64,000 nt of DNA. Source: Pycnococcus provasolii. Its lineage: Eukaryota > Chlorophyta > Pseudoscourfieldiophyceae > Pseudoscourfieldiales > Pycnococcaceae. Numbering within the stretch: the first letter of the stretch is position 1; every line of letters begins with the position of its first letter. The notes under the pieces were generated by a model. The model worked only from the letters and a program-made list of their open reading frames with translations. It was not told where the DNA came from and ran no database searches. The DNA lies in assembly GCA_938743325.2 (NCBI GenBank), contig OW568874.1:558001-622000 (forward strand), read 5' to 3'. The translations under genes and the position numbers were made by a program. Below are positions 46,093 to 57,700 of this stretch, one piece after another.

Positions 46093-49000
46093 TTACAATT
46101 CCTCCTCTTCATCGTCCGTCTCCTCCTCACCCTCCACACCATCCGCCTCCGACCCGTACGAGTCGAGGTCCTCGTCGTCGTCCTCCTCCTCGTCGTCGTC
46201 CTCGTTCTCATCGCCGTCGTCGTCCTCCGCCTCCTGCTCCTGCTCCTCCTCCACCGCCACCACCTCCTCCTGCTCCTCCTCCTGCTGCACGCGCGCGCGC
46301 TTGGCCGGCGCCGACGCCGGCTGCGCAAGCGCCTTCAGCGCTTCAATCTTGAAATCGCGCGCTTCGCCGCGCTTTGCACCCTTCATTAAGTCGACGCCGC
46401 GCGACGCGCTGACCTCAATCAGCGCCTTTTCCGCACCCTCCACCTCAAAAACCACCGCCGGAAGCAGGCGTGCCTCGCGCTTGATGGCTGCGACGTTTGC
46501 AGCCTTGCGCTTGCCGCGGGACTCAGCCACAGCTGCCTCCTCCTCCGTCGCCCTCTCGGCGTTTAGTCGAGACGCTTCGTAGACGCGTGGAGTAAGCTGG
46601 TGTAGCTGCGTCACCGCCTTGAGGAAGCTCGACGTCAGTGGCAGGGTCGTGGAGTCGGCGGCACCCTTCTTCTTGCGCGGTGGAAGCAGGGGCTTGACAA
46701 GCTTCGCCGCACCAGCGTACGTTCGAGCGCTGATCTTCAGCAGGTGCTCGAGAGTGCTCCCCGTCATTCGACTCCCGCAGAGCTCGTAGAGCAGGCAGAC
46801 GAGACTCTCGAAGCGCTCGCTGGCTGCGCCATGCGCCTCCGCAGATTGAGATCCCACGCCACCCTCGACGAGCAGATCGAGCTCCTCCACCACCTCGTCA
46901 AGCGTGGAATCGCACACTCCAAGGAGCACGTCAGCCACCGCTTCGGCATTCGCCTCGTCGACAATCGAGTATGCCTCGCTCTGATCCAGCAGGTCACCGC
47001 CACCATCGTCCTCCACGAGCGGACGTACCTCCACGAGAGCGTTGGCAAACTTCATCGCCGCCGAGACATCCATAGGCGCAGCCTGGGCAACGCAGAGAAG
47101 CACAAGAGCGCGTGCAACGCCGCGAGACGCCGCACCCCCCGGCAACGTGTGCGTGGAGGCGAGCGTATCGGCCCACGAGCAGACGCCCTGCGTTGTTCTT
47201 ATGGGTAGGCGGCTTGTCACCAGAAGTGTGAGACCGAGAACCACCTCCGCCTCGCGAAGTCTCCTCGCCTCGAGCAGCGCGCGAACCATGCGCTGAAGGT
47301 GGTGCATCCTGCTCAGCAGCACCTGGTGGCATGAGCCACCCTCCTCCGTCGCACCACCCTGCTGCCCCACGTCTCTGTCCACACCCTCCAGCGTCACCGG
47401 CACATTGCGGAAAACGCTCACGAGGTGGGCCAATTCGCCACCGAACGCACGGCACACGCGATCTACGCATTTGAGGCTGGCGTACAGAAGGTCGTCTCCT
47501 TCCGACTTGCCTCCCGCCGCCGCACCTGGGGCCTCTGCGGAGAGCGCAAGAACCCTCGCGGCGAGAAAGAGCGGGGCGCTCACGTGAGCGATCGCTTGCC
47601 GATGCTCGTCCCTCGCTCCATTGACGCCCGCGGAGAGAGCAGGGAGGAGCCGCTCGCAGCACCGCACGGCGAATCGCTGGAACGCGGGTGAGCGCGATAG
47701 CTGAGCTAAGCTTGCCGAGACGTCCACCTTGGCGTCGCCGCCTCCAATTCCTGGACCGGCAATCTGACGCAGGCATGCACCCACGGCTGTCGGGCCCATG
47801 TAGATCATGCGCGCGTCGAAGAAGTTGGCAGAAGACTCGACGCAATCGGTGGCTGCCGCGCCACCGTCCGCCTTGCGTCCTCGGCCTGCGGCGGCGGCGG
47901 ACGCCGCCGTCGCCGCATCCTTTTCCTTTTTCGCCTTGGTGGCGACGAGGTTCGCAAGTCTCGCATACTTCGCGTGCAGGTCCGTCAACAGCTCGCCAAG
48001 TTTCCGATCGGGGCTCGCCGGCTCGTCGCATGCAATGACGGAGTCCATGAGCACCTCGTACGAGCCAAGGATGACGTCCACGCTGCATCGATTCATCCTG
48101 CCCGCTGGCGAATCGCCAGAGAGATCGATGGACGAGTCGATGGCAAAATCCTCCAGAACGCAAGCTGCCATTCGCAATCTCAGCGTCTCAAACATCGACG
48201 CTAGTGCAGCTGCGGATGAGCGCGTGGCATCCGACGCCGCCGCTGCTGCAGGAGCCTTCCCTCGTGCCTTTTCACTTGCATCCGGCGGCGCGGTATTTTC
48301 GTCGCCCTCAATCACCATCACCTCCACCCCCGCGGCTGGCTGGCTGTCAAGCACCGCACGAATGCACCGAAGCAGGCAAGGCAGGGGCTCGAGGAGGTGC
48401 GTCGCGCGCGCCTCGCGTCCAAATGGACGCATCGCGTACTCGCTCACGCACTGGTCGATGCACAGAGGGCTCGTTGCGGTCATCGCGGAGTCAAGCTCGA
48501 CGAAGCTGGACAGGTGCGAGCGCAGCATCTCGCAGACCGCATCGTGGCAAGTCGGCACCTCGACGACAATGCGCGCAAGCTGCTCGTATAGGAGAGCGCG
48601 GATAGAAGCCTGCTGTCCCAGGCATCGACGGAGGAATGCGAGAACCTCGGCGGACAGGTTACCGGTTCCCAGCACGAGAGCTGAGGCAGACTGTGCTGCA
48701 GCAGCAGCAGCCTCTGACGATGACGACGCGGCTGCGGCTGCTGCTGCTGCTGCCGCCGCCGCCCGGTCGTGGCTGTGTTGCAGCTGCCCATCACCACCAT
48801 GCCTCATGCTGTGGTCCATCTTAAGAAGTTCGACGAATCCAGAGACTGCAAGCTTTCGGCTCTCCACCTCGCGGCAGAACATAGCCTTGCGCAGAACCAT
48901 GACAGCGTAGTCGGCGAGGTCGCATGGCGGCGGCAATGATACACAGAGGCGCAGGATGGCGTGCACGCACTCCTCCGCCCTTTCTCGCGGCGCGAGGCTT

Positions 49001-50670
49001 GCCGCCACATCGAGAACCTCCTTCCACTTGCGCACGAAGCGCGCACACGCTCCCGGGGCACACCGAAGGATGTTTGCAAGAACCCGCACGGCTCGAGCGA
49101 GGGCCAGTACGCCGGTTGCGCCACGGCTGCCGCACCCGTGCACGAGCAGCTCGTTCTGCAGGCGCTCGACGATCGACTCGCGCAGGGCTGGGTGCGCCTG
49201 GAATGCGCTCACGAGCATGAGAGCTCCGCACGCGGGCACGGGAATCGGATCATCTCGAGGCCACGCCGCGAGCACCTGCGTTGCTGGTTCGCCACGCTCG
49301 AGTGCCGCTAAGCAAATCTCGGGAAGGTTCGCGCCACCGCCGTTGCATGCATCGGAGGCGGAGTGGTCGCGGCTGGCGAGCAGGCGGAATCCCACTTCGA
49401 CGAGGCTCGGCTGCACGCACTCCCACTGTCCTTGCGCGCTCTGCGCAACCACAACGAGCAGACGGCACAGCAGCGATCGCGGTGTTGTGGGCGATCCACC
49501 GGCACTGACGGCTTCGGAGGCAAATTCTCCGCTTTCGTTGGGCACGTCCTCCTCCTCCGACGACGCAGCAGCAGCGGCAGCGGAGGCGGCGGCATTGCCA
49601 AGCATTTCCCGACGCGAGTTTTTCGCCTCGAGCATCCTAGCCTTGACGAAGAGCGTGGCAACGAGGTCCATGGCTTTCTGGCTGAGATGCTGCATGCGTG
49701 CCATCGCTAGCACGCACGCGAGCGCAAATGCACCTACACGGCCACTTTTTCGAAGCGGCATGGCTGCTATGCGCTGCAGCCAGGCGTGCGCTCCACGCGG
49801 ACTTTGCCTCGCGGCGAGGTTGACGTGCATGAGCACGGTCCCCTCGACCGAGCGCCACGGGGCTGCCTCTGCGGGCAGCGCCAACAGGCGGCACCGCGAG
49901 ACGGCGCTGATGACGACATCCCACACATCTGCCGCCTGCTGAGGCTTTCCTGCTGACGCCGTGTTGAGGAGCATGTGATACACGACCGCCGGCACCTCGA
50001 ACAGCGGGCTCGTTGAGGAGCAGAATGCCGTCGGTCCCAGGTGGATGGAGGCTTCCAGCAGCGTAGTTGTGGCTTTGGCAGCCTGACGAAGCCACAGGGC
50101 ATCGACGGTGAGGTTTTGCTGCTGCTGGTTGTGACTGTCCCCTGATGACGGTGGTGGCGGCGGAAAATGTTGCTGCTGCTGTTCCTCTGCGGCGATGGCG
50201 AGGTTCACGCATTCCCTCAGATTTGGCACAAGGCTGGGAACGAGGTGCGCCGGCCACGGGTGGTTTGCCGTGGCGACGAGCCGACGCACGATAGCCGTGG
50301 TGGTCACCGGCGCGGCGTCTGGCGCTTCACAGAATGCCGCAGCGAGCGCGGCGATGCAGTCTGGCAATAGAGCAATGTCGCGGAAGGGAAGTCGCGAAGG
50401 TTTTGCCGCTTCCCTCTCCAGCGCCGCGGCGACATCCGCAGCGAGAACAGACGTGAGTTCCAGGACAGCCTGTGGCGACGTCTGCTGTGAGTTGTGTATG
50501 TGCGTTCTTATGTTTTGTACTTCATGGGACGCACTTGCGTCCGTGAGGTCAGCGGCTTCGCGCAGGTGCTTGAGTTTGTGGCGGACTAGATGAGATGAGG
50601 ACATGTTATTATTATTATCATTATTAGCGGTTGTATTGGTAGTGGTATTATTGTCGTGAAGAAGGCTCAT
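46093..50670 (-). CDS. FANCI: Fanconi anaemia group I protein
   Basis: 1525 residues, one exon, ATG at 50670 (a second ATG at residue 23 is possible). Helical-repeat protein throughout. The best match to FANCI is the segment VMVLRKAMFCREVESRKLAV followed by SGFVELLK. The Lys of SRKLAVSGF (residue 606) aligns with the mono-ubiquitinated Lys of FANCI (human K523, from memory). Also FLRRCLGQQASIRALLYEQL, CVLEDFAIDSSIDLS, and near the C-terminus LLPAVVFEVEGAEKALIEVS with EARDFKI, all in FANCI order. With FANCD2 it clamps DNA during crosslink repair. A 13-residue Ala run and a Ser run lie just after the ubiquitin-site helix. The tail is strongly acidic after a KRARV basic patch. Convergent with the GT29 gene. 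Confidence 0.9.
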   Translation of the reverse strand: MSLLHDNNTTTNTTANNDNNNNMSSSHLVRHKLKHLREAADLTDASASHEVQNIRTHIHNSQQTSPQAVLELTSVLAADVAAALEREAAKPSRLPFRDIALLPDCIAALAAAFCEAPDAAPVTTTAIVRRLVATANHPWPAHLVPSLVPNLRECVNLAIAAEEQQQQHFPPPPPSSGDSHNQQQQNLTVDALWLRQAAKATTTLLEASIHLGPTAFCSSTSPLFEVPAVVYHMLLNTASAGKPQQAADVWDVVISAVSRCRLLALPAEAAPWRSVEGTVLMHVNLAARQSPRGAHAWLQRIAAMPLRKSGRVGAFALACVLAMARMQHLSQKAMDLVATLFVKARMLEAKNSRREMLGNAAASAAAAAASSEEEDVPNESGEFASEAVSAGGSPTTPRSLLCRLLVVVAQSAQGQWECVQPSLVEVGFRLLASRDHSASDACNGGGANLPEICLAALERGEPATQVLAAWPRDDPIPVPACGALMLVSAFQAHPALRESIVERLQNELLVHGCGSRGATGVLALARAVRVLANILRCAPGACARFVRKWKEVLDVAASLAPRERAEECVHAILRLCVSLPPPCDLADYAVMVLRKAMFCREVESRKLAVSGFVELLKMDHSMRHGGDGQLQHSHDRAAAAAAAAAAAASSSSEAAAAAAQSASALVLGTGNLSAEVLAFLRRCLGQQASIRALLYEQLARIVVEVPTCHDAVCEMLRSHLSSFVELDSAMTATSPLCIDQCVSEYAMRPFGREARATHLLEPLPCLLRCIRAVLDSQPAAGVEVMVIEGDENTAPPDASEKARGKAPAAAAASDATRSSAAALASMFETLRLRMAACVLEDFAIDSSIDLSGDSPAGRMNRCSVDVILGSYEVLMDSVIACDEPASPDRKLGELLTDLHAKYARLANLVATKAKKEKDAATAASAAAAGRGRKADGGAAATDCVESSANFFDARMIYMGPTAVGACLRQIAGPGIGGGDAKVDVSASLAQLSRSPAFQRFAVRCCERLLPALSAGVNGARDEHRQAIAHVSAPLFLAARVLALSAEAPGAAAGGKSEGDDLLYASLKCVDRVCRAFGGELAHLVSVFRNVPVTLEGVDRDVGQQGGATEEGGSCHQVLLSRMHHLQRMVRALLEARRLREAEVVLGLTLLVTSRLPIRTTQGVCSWADTLASTHTLPGGAASRGVARALVLLCVAQAAPMDVSAAMKFANALVEVRPLVEDDGGGDLLDQSEAYSIVDEANAEAVADVLLGVCDSTLDEVVEELDLLVEGGVGSQSAEAHGAASERFESLVCLLYELCGSRMTGSTLEHLLKISARTYAGAAKLVKPLLPPRKKKGAADSTTLPLTSSFLKAVTQLHQLTPRVYEASRLNAERATEEEAAVAESRGKRKAANVAAIKREARLLPAVVFEVEGAEKALIEVSASRGVDLMKGAKRGEARDFKIEALKALAQPASAPAKRARVQQEEEQEEVVAVEEEQEQEAEDDDGDENEDDDEEEDDDEDLDSYGSEADGVEGEEETDDEEEEL

Positions 50671-51702
50671 GCATGCAATGCAGACTCTACACTTATGAAA
50701 AAATGACAGCTTTCGCAGCTTTGAACAAGATTATTGGCGGGGGGGAAAGACCTAAGGGGGGGAGCCTGCTTTGGGAGCCTGCTTTGCCCAGAGGGTATAG
50801 AGCTGAAACGTTTGTATGGGACCAGGGGTGGGTCCCCACTCGTACGGAGGTTTTACTGCCTGGGGCCCCTAAAAACTGGGTCCCGGCAAAAACGGGGGCA
50901 GACTAAATTCACGTTTTACCACACCTACACCTCAGGCTTCGGTCCTGTTCACTGTTCAGCAATGGCACCCCACCCCTTGCGTATCGTGGACCTTGCAACC
51001 TGTGGCCTCTCCTGTGGCTGTGTGCTTTTTTCCCACAATTACCTCGTAAACCTTTAGGAAGCTTGGGATGAGGCGGGATCCACACGTTGCCGCTACAAAC
51101 CAAACAAGGTTTTTATGTAAGAGGCCGCAGAGAGAGGCAGCACCCACAGGTTGGCAAGTTCTCCAGTTGCCAGACTTTCCTTGGTGAGTTGTGAGTTGTG
51201 AGTTGTGAGTTGTGAGGCCCACGCCCACCCTCCTCAGATCGAGCAAAAATTTCTCAAGGCTGAAACGAAGGAGATTCGAGGAACCAGCATATCGGTTCGT
51301 TTAGAATGGTACATTCATCCCCGTGAAGTTGCGCGATGGACGGCTCCTGGGATGGCGGGACCCGAAAACACCTGGGGAAAACCAGGTGCTATTCCCACGG
51401 TTGCCAGTTGTGGATTCCACTTGAAAACACAACTGCAACCCTGAATGTGCTGCCGGCTTCGCACCCACCAATTGCCAGGTTCCCGTCCCGCCGGCCTTCC
51501 CTCTCCCTCCCTCAATCTCCCTCCCTCGCCCGACGGACGGACGGAGGCCAGGCACCGGAGGCCGGCATCTCGCTCCCCGGTTACCCGGCTGTTCATTGCG
51601 ACGCCTCTCTGTGTGAGTAGGTCGTCTTGCACGCTCTTGGCGAGTGTTGTGTTGTGTGTGTCAGCAGTTCCCACTGTATAGTGTGTGTGTTGACTCATCA
51701 AC
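50671..51702. other. Divergent intergenic region, 1.0 kb
   Basis: No gene accepted. It has a 13-bp tandem duplication GGGAGCCTGCTTT (about 50759-50786) and a (GTGAGTT)4 array at 51184-51217. A 3-unit GGACGGACGGA run lies near 51535. The last 60 nt before the ATG at 51703 contain GT repeats and a TGACTCA site (51691-51697, bZIP-type). Confidence 0.5.
51184..51217. repeat. GTGAGTT heptamer tandem repeat
   Basis: About 4.7 copies of GTGAGTT. Each copy also looks like a 5' splice site consensus (GTGAGT), though it lies outside any gene called here. Confidence 0.8.
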
Positions 51703-54700
51703 ATGGCCTTCACGGGAGATGTTTCCATGAGGGGGGTCACCCTGGCCCTTTTGGCTTTATTGCTATGCGTGTTGTCGGCGGAAGGTAAGTGGTTCTTGCT
51801 TTGGTTGTGTTTTTGCTTTTTTTGGTTTCTTCATGGTGTGTGTTTGTCTTTTAGGTCGCGAGCCAGCCAGCCAGATGTGTTTCGGCGTGGTTTTGTGTTT
51901 CAGACACTCTCGATCTCGCGAGCACGATACACTTAAGGTGGCGCTCTCTCTCTCTGGGAAACCAGACGGGCTAGGCGGTCGCGATCCAGCGAACGCTTGG
52001 TTTTCTTCCCCGCCACGGGAAGATCCGTGGGCCGATCTCGTCGTTTTGTTCACCACGTGGCGGCGTCTGTCTTTTTGTTGTAACCTCGAGGGAAGGAAGG
52101 AAGGAAGGAAAGGGGGGATGGACGGATGGATCTCAAGCGTTCCTCAACAACGGATTCCGACTAACAAACACACGACAACAACCAACCAACCAACCAAACA
52201 AAAAAAAAAAAACACGCAGCGTCGCACTTCCGCTACTCGACCATCTCTTGGACGCCTATTGGCCCTTCGAGTGTGAGGTTTAAGCTGGACTTTGCGTACC
52301 GCCGTGACTACGAGTGGGGTCGCTGGTTCGGCGAGCAGTACACCAATGTCCCAAACGATAACAACTGGCTGGGAGGCAGCAACCAAGGTAACAATGGAGC
52401 GTACCAGAAGTTCACGGAAAACAACAACCAGTACAAGGACTACAAGCTGAGGTTTCCCGTCGGTGCGCAGACAAACAACATCAAGCTCAGCGATCGCGGA
52501 GGCGGCATCTGTTCCCACTGGATGGACACGGGAAAGATCAAGGAGACGCCTGTTTGCACCGGCCAGACGGTGAGAGCCTGTGAGGGCCGCGAAGTCTCGC
52601 TCAAGGCGGATGCTGCCGGCGACCTGGTCATCGACACGACGTTGTCGAAGTACACGCCTGACAACTGCTGCCGCGACGCAAGCGTTGCCGTTACTGACTC
52701 CGACTTCTACTGCTCTCCGTACAACGAGACGCACGGATTTTTCCTCGGCGACGGCGCGACGTCGACGATTGACGTCCAAATCGCGTATGTGACGCAGGAG
52801 ATGACCGACCTCGGTAACCATCTGTACGGTACCGCTACGGTGCAGCACACGTATGCAACGCCTCAGAAGGCGGACGGCACGCCGTGGGTCGCGTTCTTCC
52901 AGGGTGGCAACCGCCTCACGTACCTGAACCACAACAAGCGCGGACGCTTCCGTATTGAGACGTCCGTGGACATCCAGTGGGATTCCGCAAATAACGTGCC
53001 GCTGAACCGAAGCCCGAAGGCGACGACGATGCCCGTGGTTCCCGTGCCTTACACGAGCCGTGGCTCCAAGTTCGCCAAATTCCAGATTGCCGTCATCGAC
53101 CCTGACACCCGTCAGAGTGGCACGGGATTGCCCCAGAACGAGGAGGTGCGCTTCGAGCTTGCCGATCTCCAGGGATACGGTGGCATGCTCGCTAGCTGCA
53201 TGTCCGACGGAGAGAGGTCGTGCATCAATTCTCAGTCGTTCCCGGGATTCACGTACACGAAGGAGGACTACACCAATCGCCGCCAGGCTATCATCAACAA
53301 ACACTGTGGTGGCACGTGCGGCGGATGCCCGAAGAAGTGCATGGATATATTCAAGTCTTTATCTGGCGGACGCGATGGTGACGATAGCGAATACGACAGG
53401 TGCTTCGACTGCGAGAAGTACCCCGAGTGGAAGGACGAAACGCACCTCGCGCACCCGCCGAAGGACCTGTTCATCGATCCCAAGCGCGGAGAGGTTGTGT
53501 GGGAGACCGGCACTGCGGAGTTCGAGGTGGACGGCTCAGCCTACGTTGAGAAGGAGTCGCTCGGAGAGATGTTCCTGACGGGAGCCAGCCCTACCTACTA
53601 CAGTGCTAACGTTTACTGTGATGGCGTCAGCACCAAGCCATGGACGGCCGCGGAATCCCTCGAAGGCAAGAACATGAATGGCTGCATCACGAAGGATGTG
53701 TCGAAGGAGTCGAAGCTGAGCGGATTCTACAATCTTGCGCTGAAAATTTACAGCCCCAAGAAACCGGGCCTCGCTCTTGGAACATATGCAAACGAGATTT
53801 TCGTTCCGCTCGATTTCCTCATGTACCTGTATGCGCCGATGCACTACTGCGGACTCACGTGCCAGAACAATCAGCGAGGACCGAGCACGTTCACAAGCAT
53901 TGACGGTTACTACGGCTACGATAGCATTACTCCCGCGGAAACGCTGTCGGTGACGGGCATTTCGAAGCCAAGCGGCCTGGGAACTGGTAAGTGCACCATC
54001 TGCGGTGGTGGTGAGCGCGCTGACAACGGTACGGACAACCGAAAGGATGCGTCGTACTGCAAGCCTAAGAACGACGACTCAAGCGCATGCCCGTCGGTTT
54101 CTACGCCCGCATTCTCAGCCTCCAACCCTCGCGACGTGGGGTACATCTCGAAGGGTCTGTGCCCCGGCGTGAAAATCTCTGGCGCAGGTATGGAGATTAG
54201 CCCCTACGTGCTCAACGAGGAAAATGGGTGGTACGGCAGGGCCGAAGGCTACGGCCAGTACTTCGGTGGCTGCGACCAACCAAGACGTGCGCAAACGAAC
54301 GAGGTTGGCAGTGTGAGGCCCACGGCTGGCGCTTGCTACCTGAACAATGCGCCGTATTTCATCGTTGGCAACAACCCGAATGACCAGTCGGACAACCTCA
54401 CGCCCAGGCCGCATCCATTCGAGAGCTGGGACTACGCACCCACCGCGCGCGTCGCGAGGAAGAAGGGATCCACGATCACGTTCAACCTCGTGGCGACGGA
54501 CGATGACAGCTGCGTCGAGCTTGGCATCCGATCGAGCGGCATGCTGAGCTTGGAAGGTATGGAAGACCTGTCGAACCCGGTGTACACTAGCTACAAGGTG
54601 AATCGTCAGGGTGCGGAGGTGACGCGCAGCTTCAGGTGGCCCGCGAGGATCACGAGCACCGCAAACGCCAATGCGGCGACGATCTGCACGGCCGGTTCTG

Positions 54701-57700
54701 CGACCCAAAGGGTTGTGGAAGGTACGACGCTCTACCTCTGCGACTCGCTACTCGTTCCTGAGGAGGACATCCGTCCGGAGGATACCCTCATCTGCTTCTA
54801 CCCCTTCGACAGCTACATTGTTGGAGCATTCCTCTGCGTGCACATCAAGCTTCTCGACGAGCGCCCGTTGTACTGGCGGGATGAGCGTGATTTCACGGAT
54901 GCGGCAGAGAGGGCGCAATTCCAGATCATGGGATACGATGGTATGGCGAAGGACGACACGGTGTTCCACATTGCCGTCGGCGAGACGTTCGTGTTGCCCC
55001 TTCCGTCGCGTTACACCTCGCAGGGGGACCAAATCACAACCTACGTGAGTCAGGGATACCTGCCCGACGGTGCGGAGCTCAAGGCCACGCCCAATGGCGG
55101 TATTCCTGGCGTCACCAAGAGCGGATTTTCTGCCGTCACCACGAGTGATCCGTCGACAGCATTCATGGAGTGGACGCCCAAGCGAGGAGACGAGTGCACG
55201 TACCGCATGTGCTTCATTTCCGAGGCGGTGCAGGCTGAGGACCGCTTCTCGCAGCTCATCGGAACCGCGCCGCTCCTCGACGAGCGCTGCTTCATGATTC
55301 ACGTCGAGGATGCCTACGCGACGTTCAGCAAAGGCTCGCCGTCGGGCTCGCTCAAGGCGAGCGACGTTCTGCCGTTGCTCACGACCGACTGCGGCCTGAC
55401 CATGGGACTGTGGTTCCAGGCTGAGTCCATGGCGCTCGGCGACATGCCGCTCCTCTCCGCCGGCTACAGCCTCAACGGAGACGCGACTGAGCAGTTCGTG
55501 CACCGTCTTCACTGGCGCATGACGGCGACTGGATTCGGTCAGCTCGTGTACCAGGACGACAACGCGGGCATTTCCATCGTCACCGACATGGTGCCAGACC
55601 AGCACGAGTGGCATTACGCTACGCTCACGATCGACACCGCGGGCAAGGTGACGCTCTATCTCGATGGCACGGAGCGCAAGACGACTCTCTCCGCCACGGG
55701 CAAGGATGACATGTTCGGATACCACGCGTACGACGTGGAAACCGCACAGATGCAAATGGTCGATGGCAAGGTGTCCACGGTCGGCACGATCATCGGATCT
55801 AAGCCGGGATCTACTCCGCACTTCTACATCGGCTCGACACAGACGCTCGAGTTCTCGGGATCTATGTCGGAAGTGCGCGTGTACTCTCGCGCGATCACTG
55901 CCGCCGAGGTGAAGGCCAAGATGTTCGTCGAGCTGACGGCGGCCGATGAGGTTGCGCTGGTTGGCTACTACAACATGCGCGACTTCAAGAACTTTGGAAC
56001 CAAGAATTACAAGCAGACTCCCGTGCCGTCGCTGTACGCCGGATCTACCCAAACGGAGGGACGTCTCACCGTCGCCGATGAGGTGAAGGACCGCTCGGGA
56101 CGTGGCCACCACGCCAAGCTTTTCGGAACGGGATCGGTTGACATCAACTTTGGCGCGACGCCCGTCACGGCCACCTGCCCGCACAAGCTCGACAACAACG
56201 TCGTTGGTGTCACGACGCGTTTCCCCTCCTCTAGCTGCGTGACCGTGCACGGCAACAACTTCGCCAAGTCGCAGTGGCTGACATGCGACTTTGGTGGTGC
56301 CAAGGCGACCGCAACATGGATGAGCGAGGACAAGGTGGAGTGCTGCCCGCCGGAGAACATCCCGCAGTCCATGCCTGCGCTCGAGGTGAGCAACAACAAC
56401 ATCGTCTTCTCCGACCAGCGTCTGCCTGTTCGCTTCATGGACGTGGCCCTGCACAACGACGGCGTTAACGACTTCATCGCCGCTGATGGCGTTCTCGACG
56501 ATCTGAACACGACGCAACTTGGATACTCCATCAATCTTTGGTTCTATCCCGAGGACAACTACCCGTGTTCGACGCCTGCGACCAACGTAGGAAGGAGGCA
56601 GGTGTGCCCGACAACGTCCGGAATTATCTGGTCCTTCAAGTCGAAGGTGGTGAACGCCATTGTGCCGCCGAGCCCCCCGCCGCCGCCTCCGCCGCCTCCG
56701 CCGAGCCCGCCGCCGACGACGGAGCCTGCGACGACCACGCTGCCGCCGAGCCCGCCGCCCCGAGCGACGAATGCCGGTCGTCGTGACGGCGAAGGCCGCC
56801 GCCTGCTGCAGACCCCGTCTGATCTGCTCACACTGCAGGGTATTGTGCTCGTGATTACGCCGGAGAACTACCTGCGATACTTCGAGGTGCACCCGGGTGA
56901 CGTTGTTCGCGGATTCACGTCGAACACGACGATTTCGCGTCACAACTGGCACCACATCGGATTCTCGGTGACGCCCCAGGATGCCGACAAGAACCAGAGC
57001 GCCACGCTGTACATCGATGGCAAGCCCGACATCACGTTCCAGCCTATGCTGATGCCCGAGGATGTTTACCAGGCTAACTTCCACATCCTCGGAACGACGC
57101 CGTTCCGCTCGGTGATGCCGCCGCCGCCGCCGCCGCCGACCCCTCCGCCGCCGCCGCCGCCGAGCCCTCCGCCGCCGACGCCGCCCCCGCCGCCGCCGCC
57201 GCTTCCCCCACCTCCTCCGCCGCCGCCGCCGCCGGAGGCTACCCCGATCAACGCCGGCCGTCGCGACGGAGGCGTGCGCCGGTTGCTGCAGGAGAACATC
57301 GAAGAGACGCAGGTGCACGTGTCCACGCGCGGCTACATCGACAACATGTTCTTCTACGCTCGCCACCTGACCGCGGAGGAGGTTTACCAGACTCTTACTG
57401 ACAAGCCCATTCGCAAGTGCATCAACCACTGCGGCAACGACCAGATTGACCCGTACGAGTGCCTTATTGCTCACTACGAGTTCAACGACATGACGGGAAT
57501 TACCGCGAAGAACACGGCTCCGAACCGATGCAGCATGCTCGGCCGCGAGGTGACGGACGACAACTTCGGACTTCTCGTGAAGGCGGAGCTGCCGCCGGTG
57601 ATCGCAGCCCCAACTGGGGCCGCGACGACGACGACGCTGCCTCCGGCGCTGACGCAGGGAGCGCACTCCAATGGAGCTCTCGCGACCAAGCTCAAGCCCC

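Noticed and set aside
51703-52219. Reading through the first intron as coding in the giant gene
   Set aside because: The open frame from 51703 ends in a stop in the intron, while splicing at GTAAGT and CGCAG joins a signal peptide exactly to the SHFRYSTISW domain.
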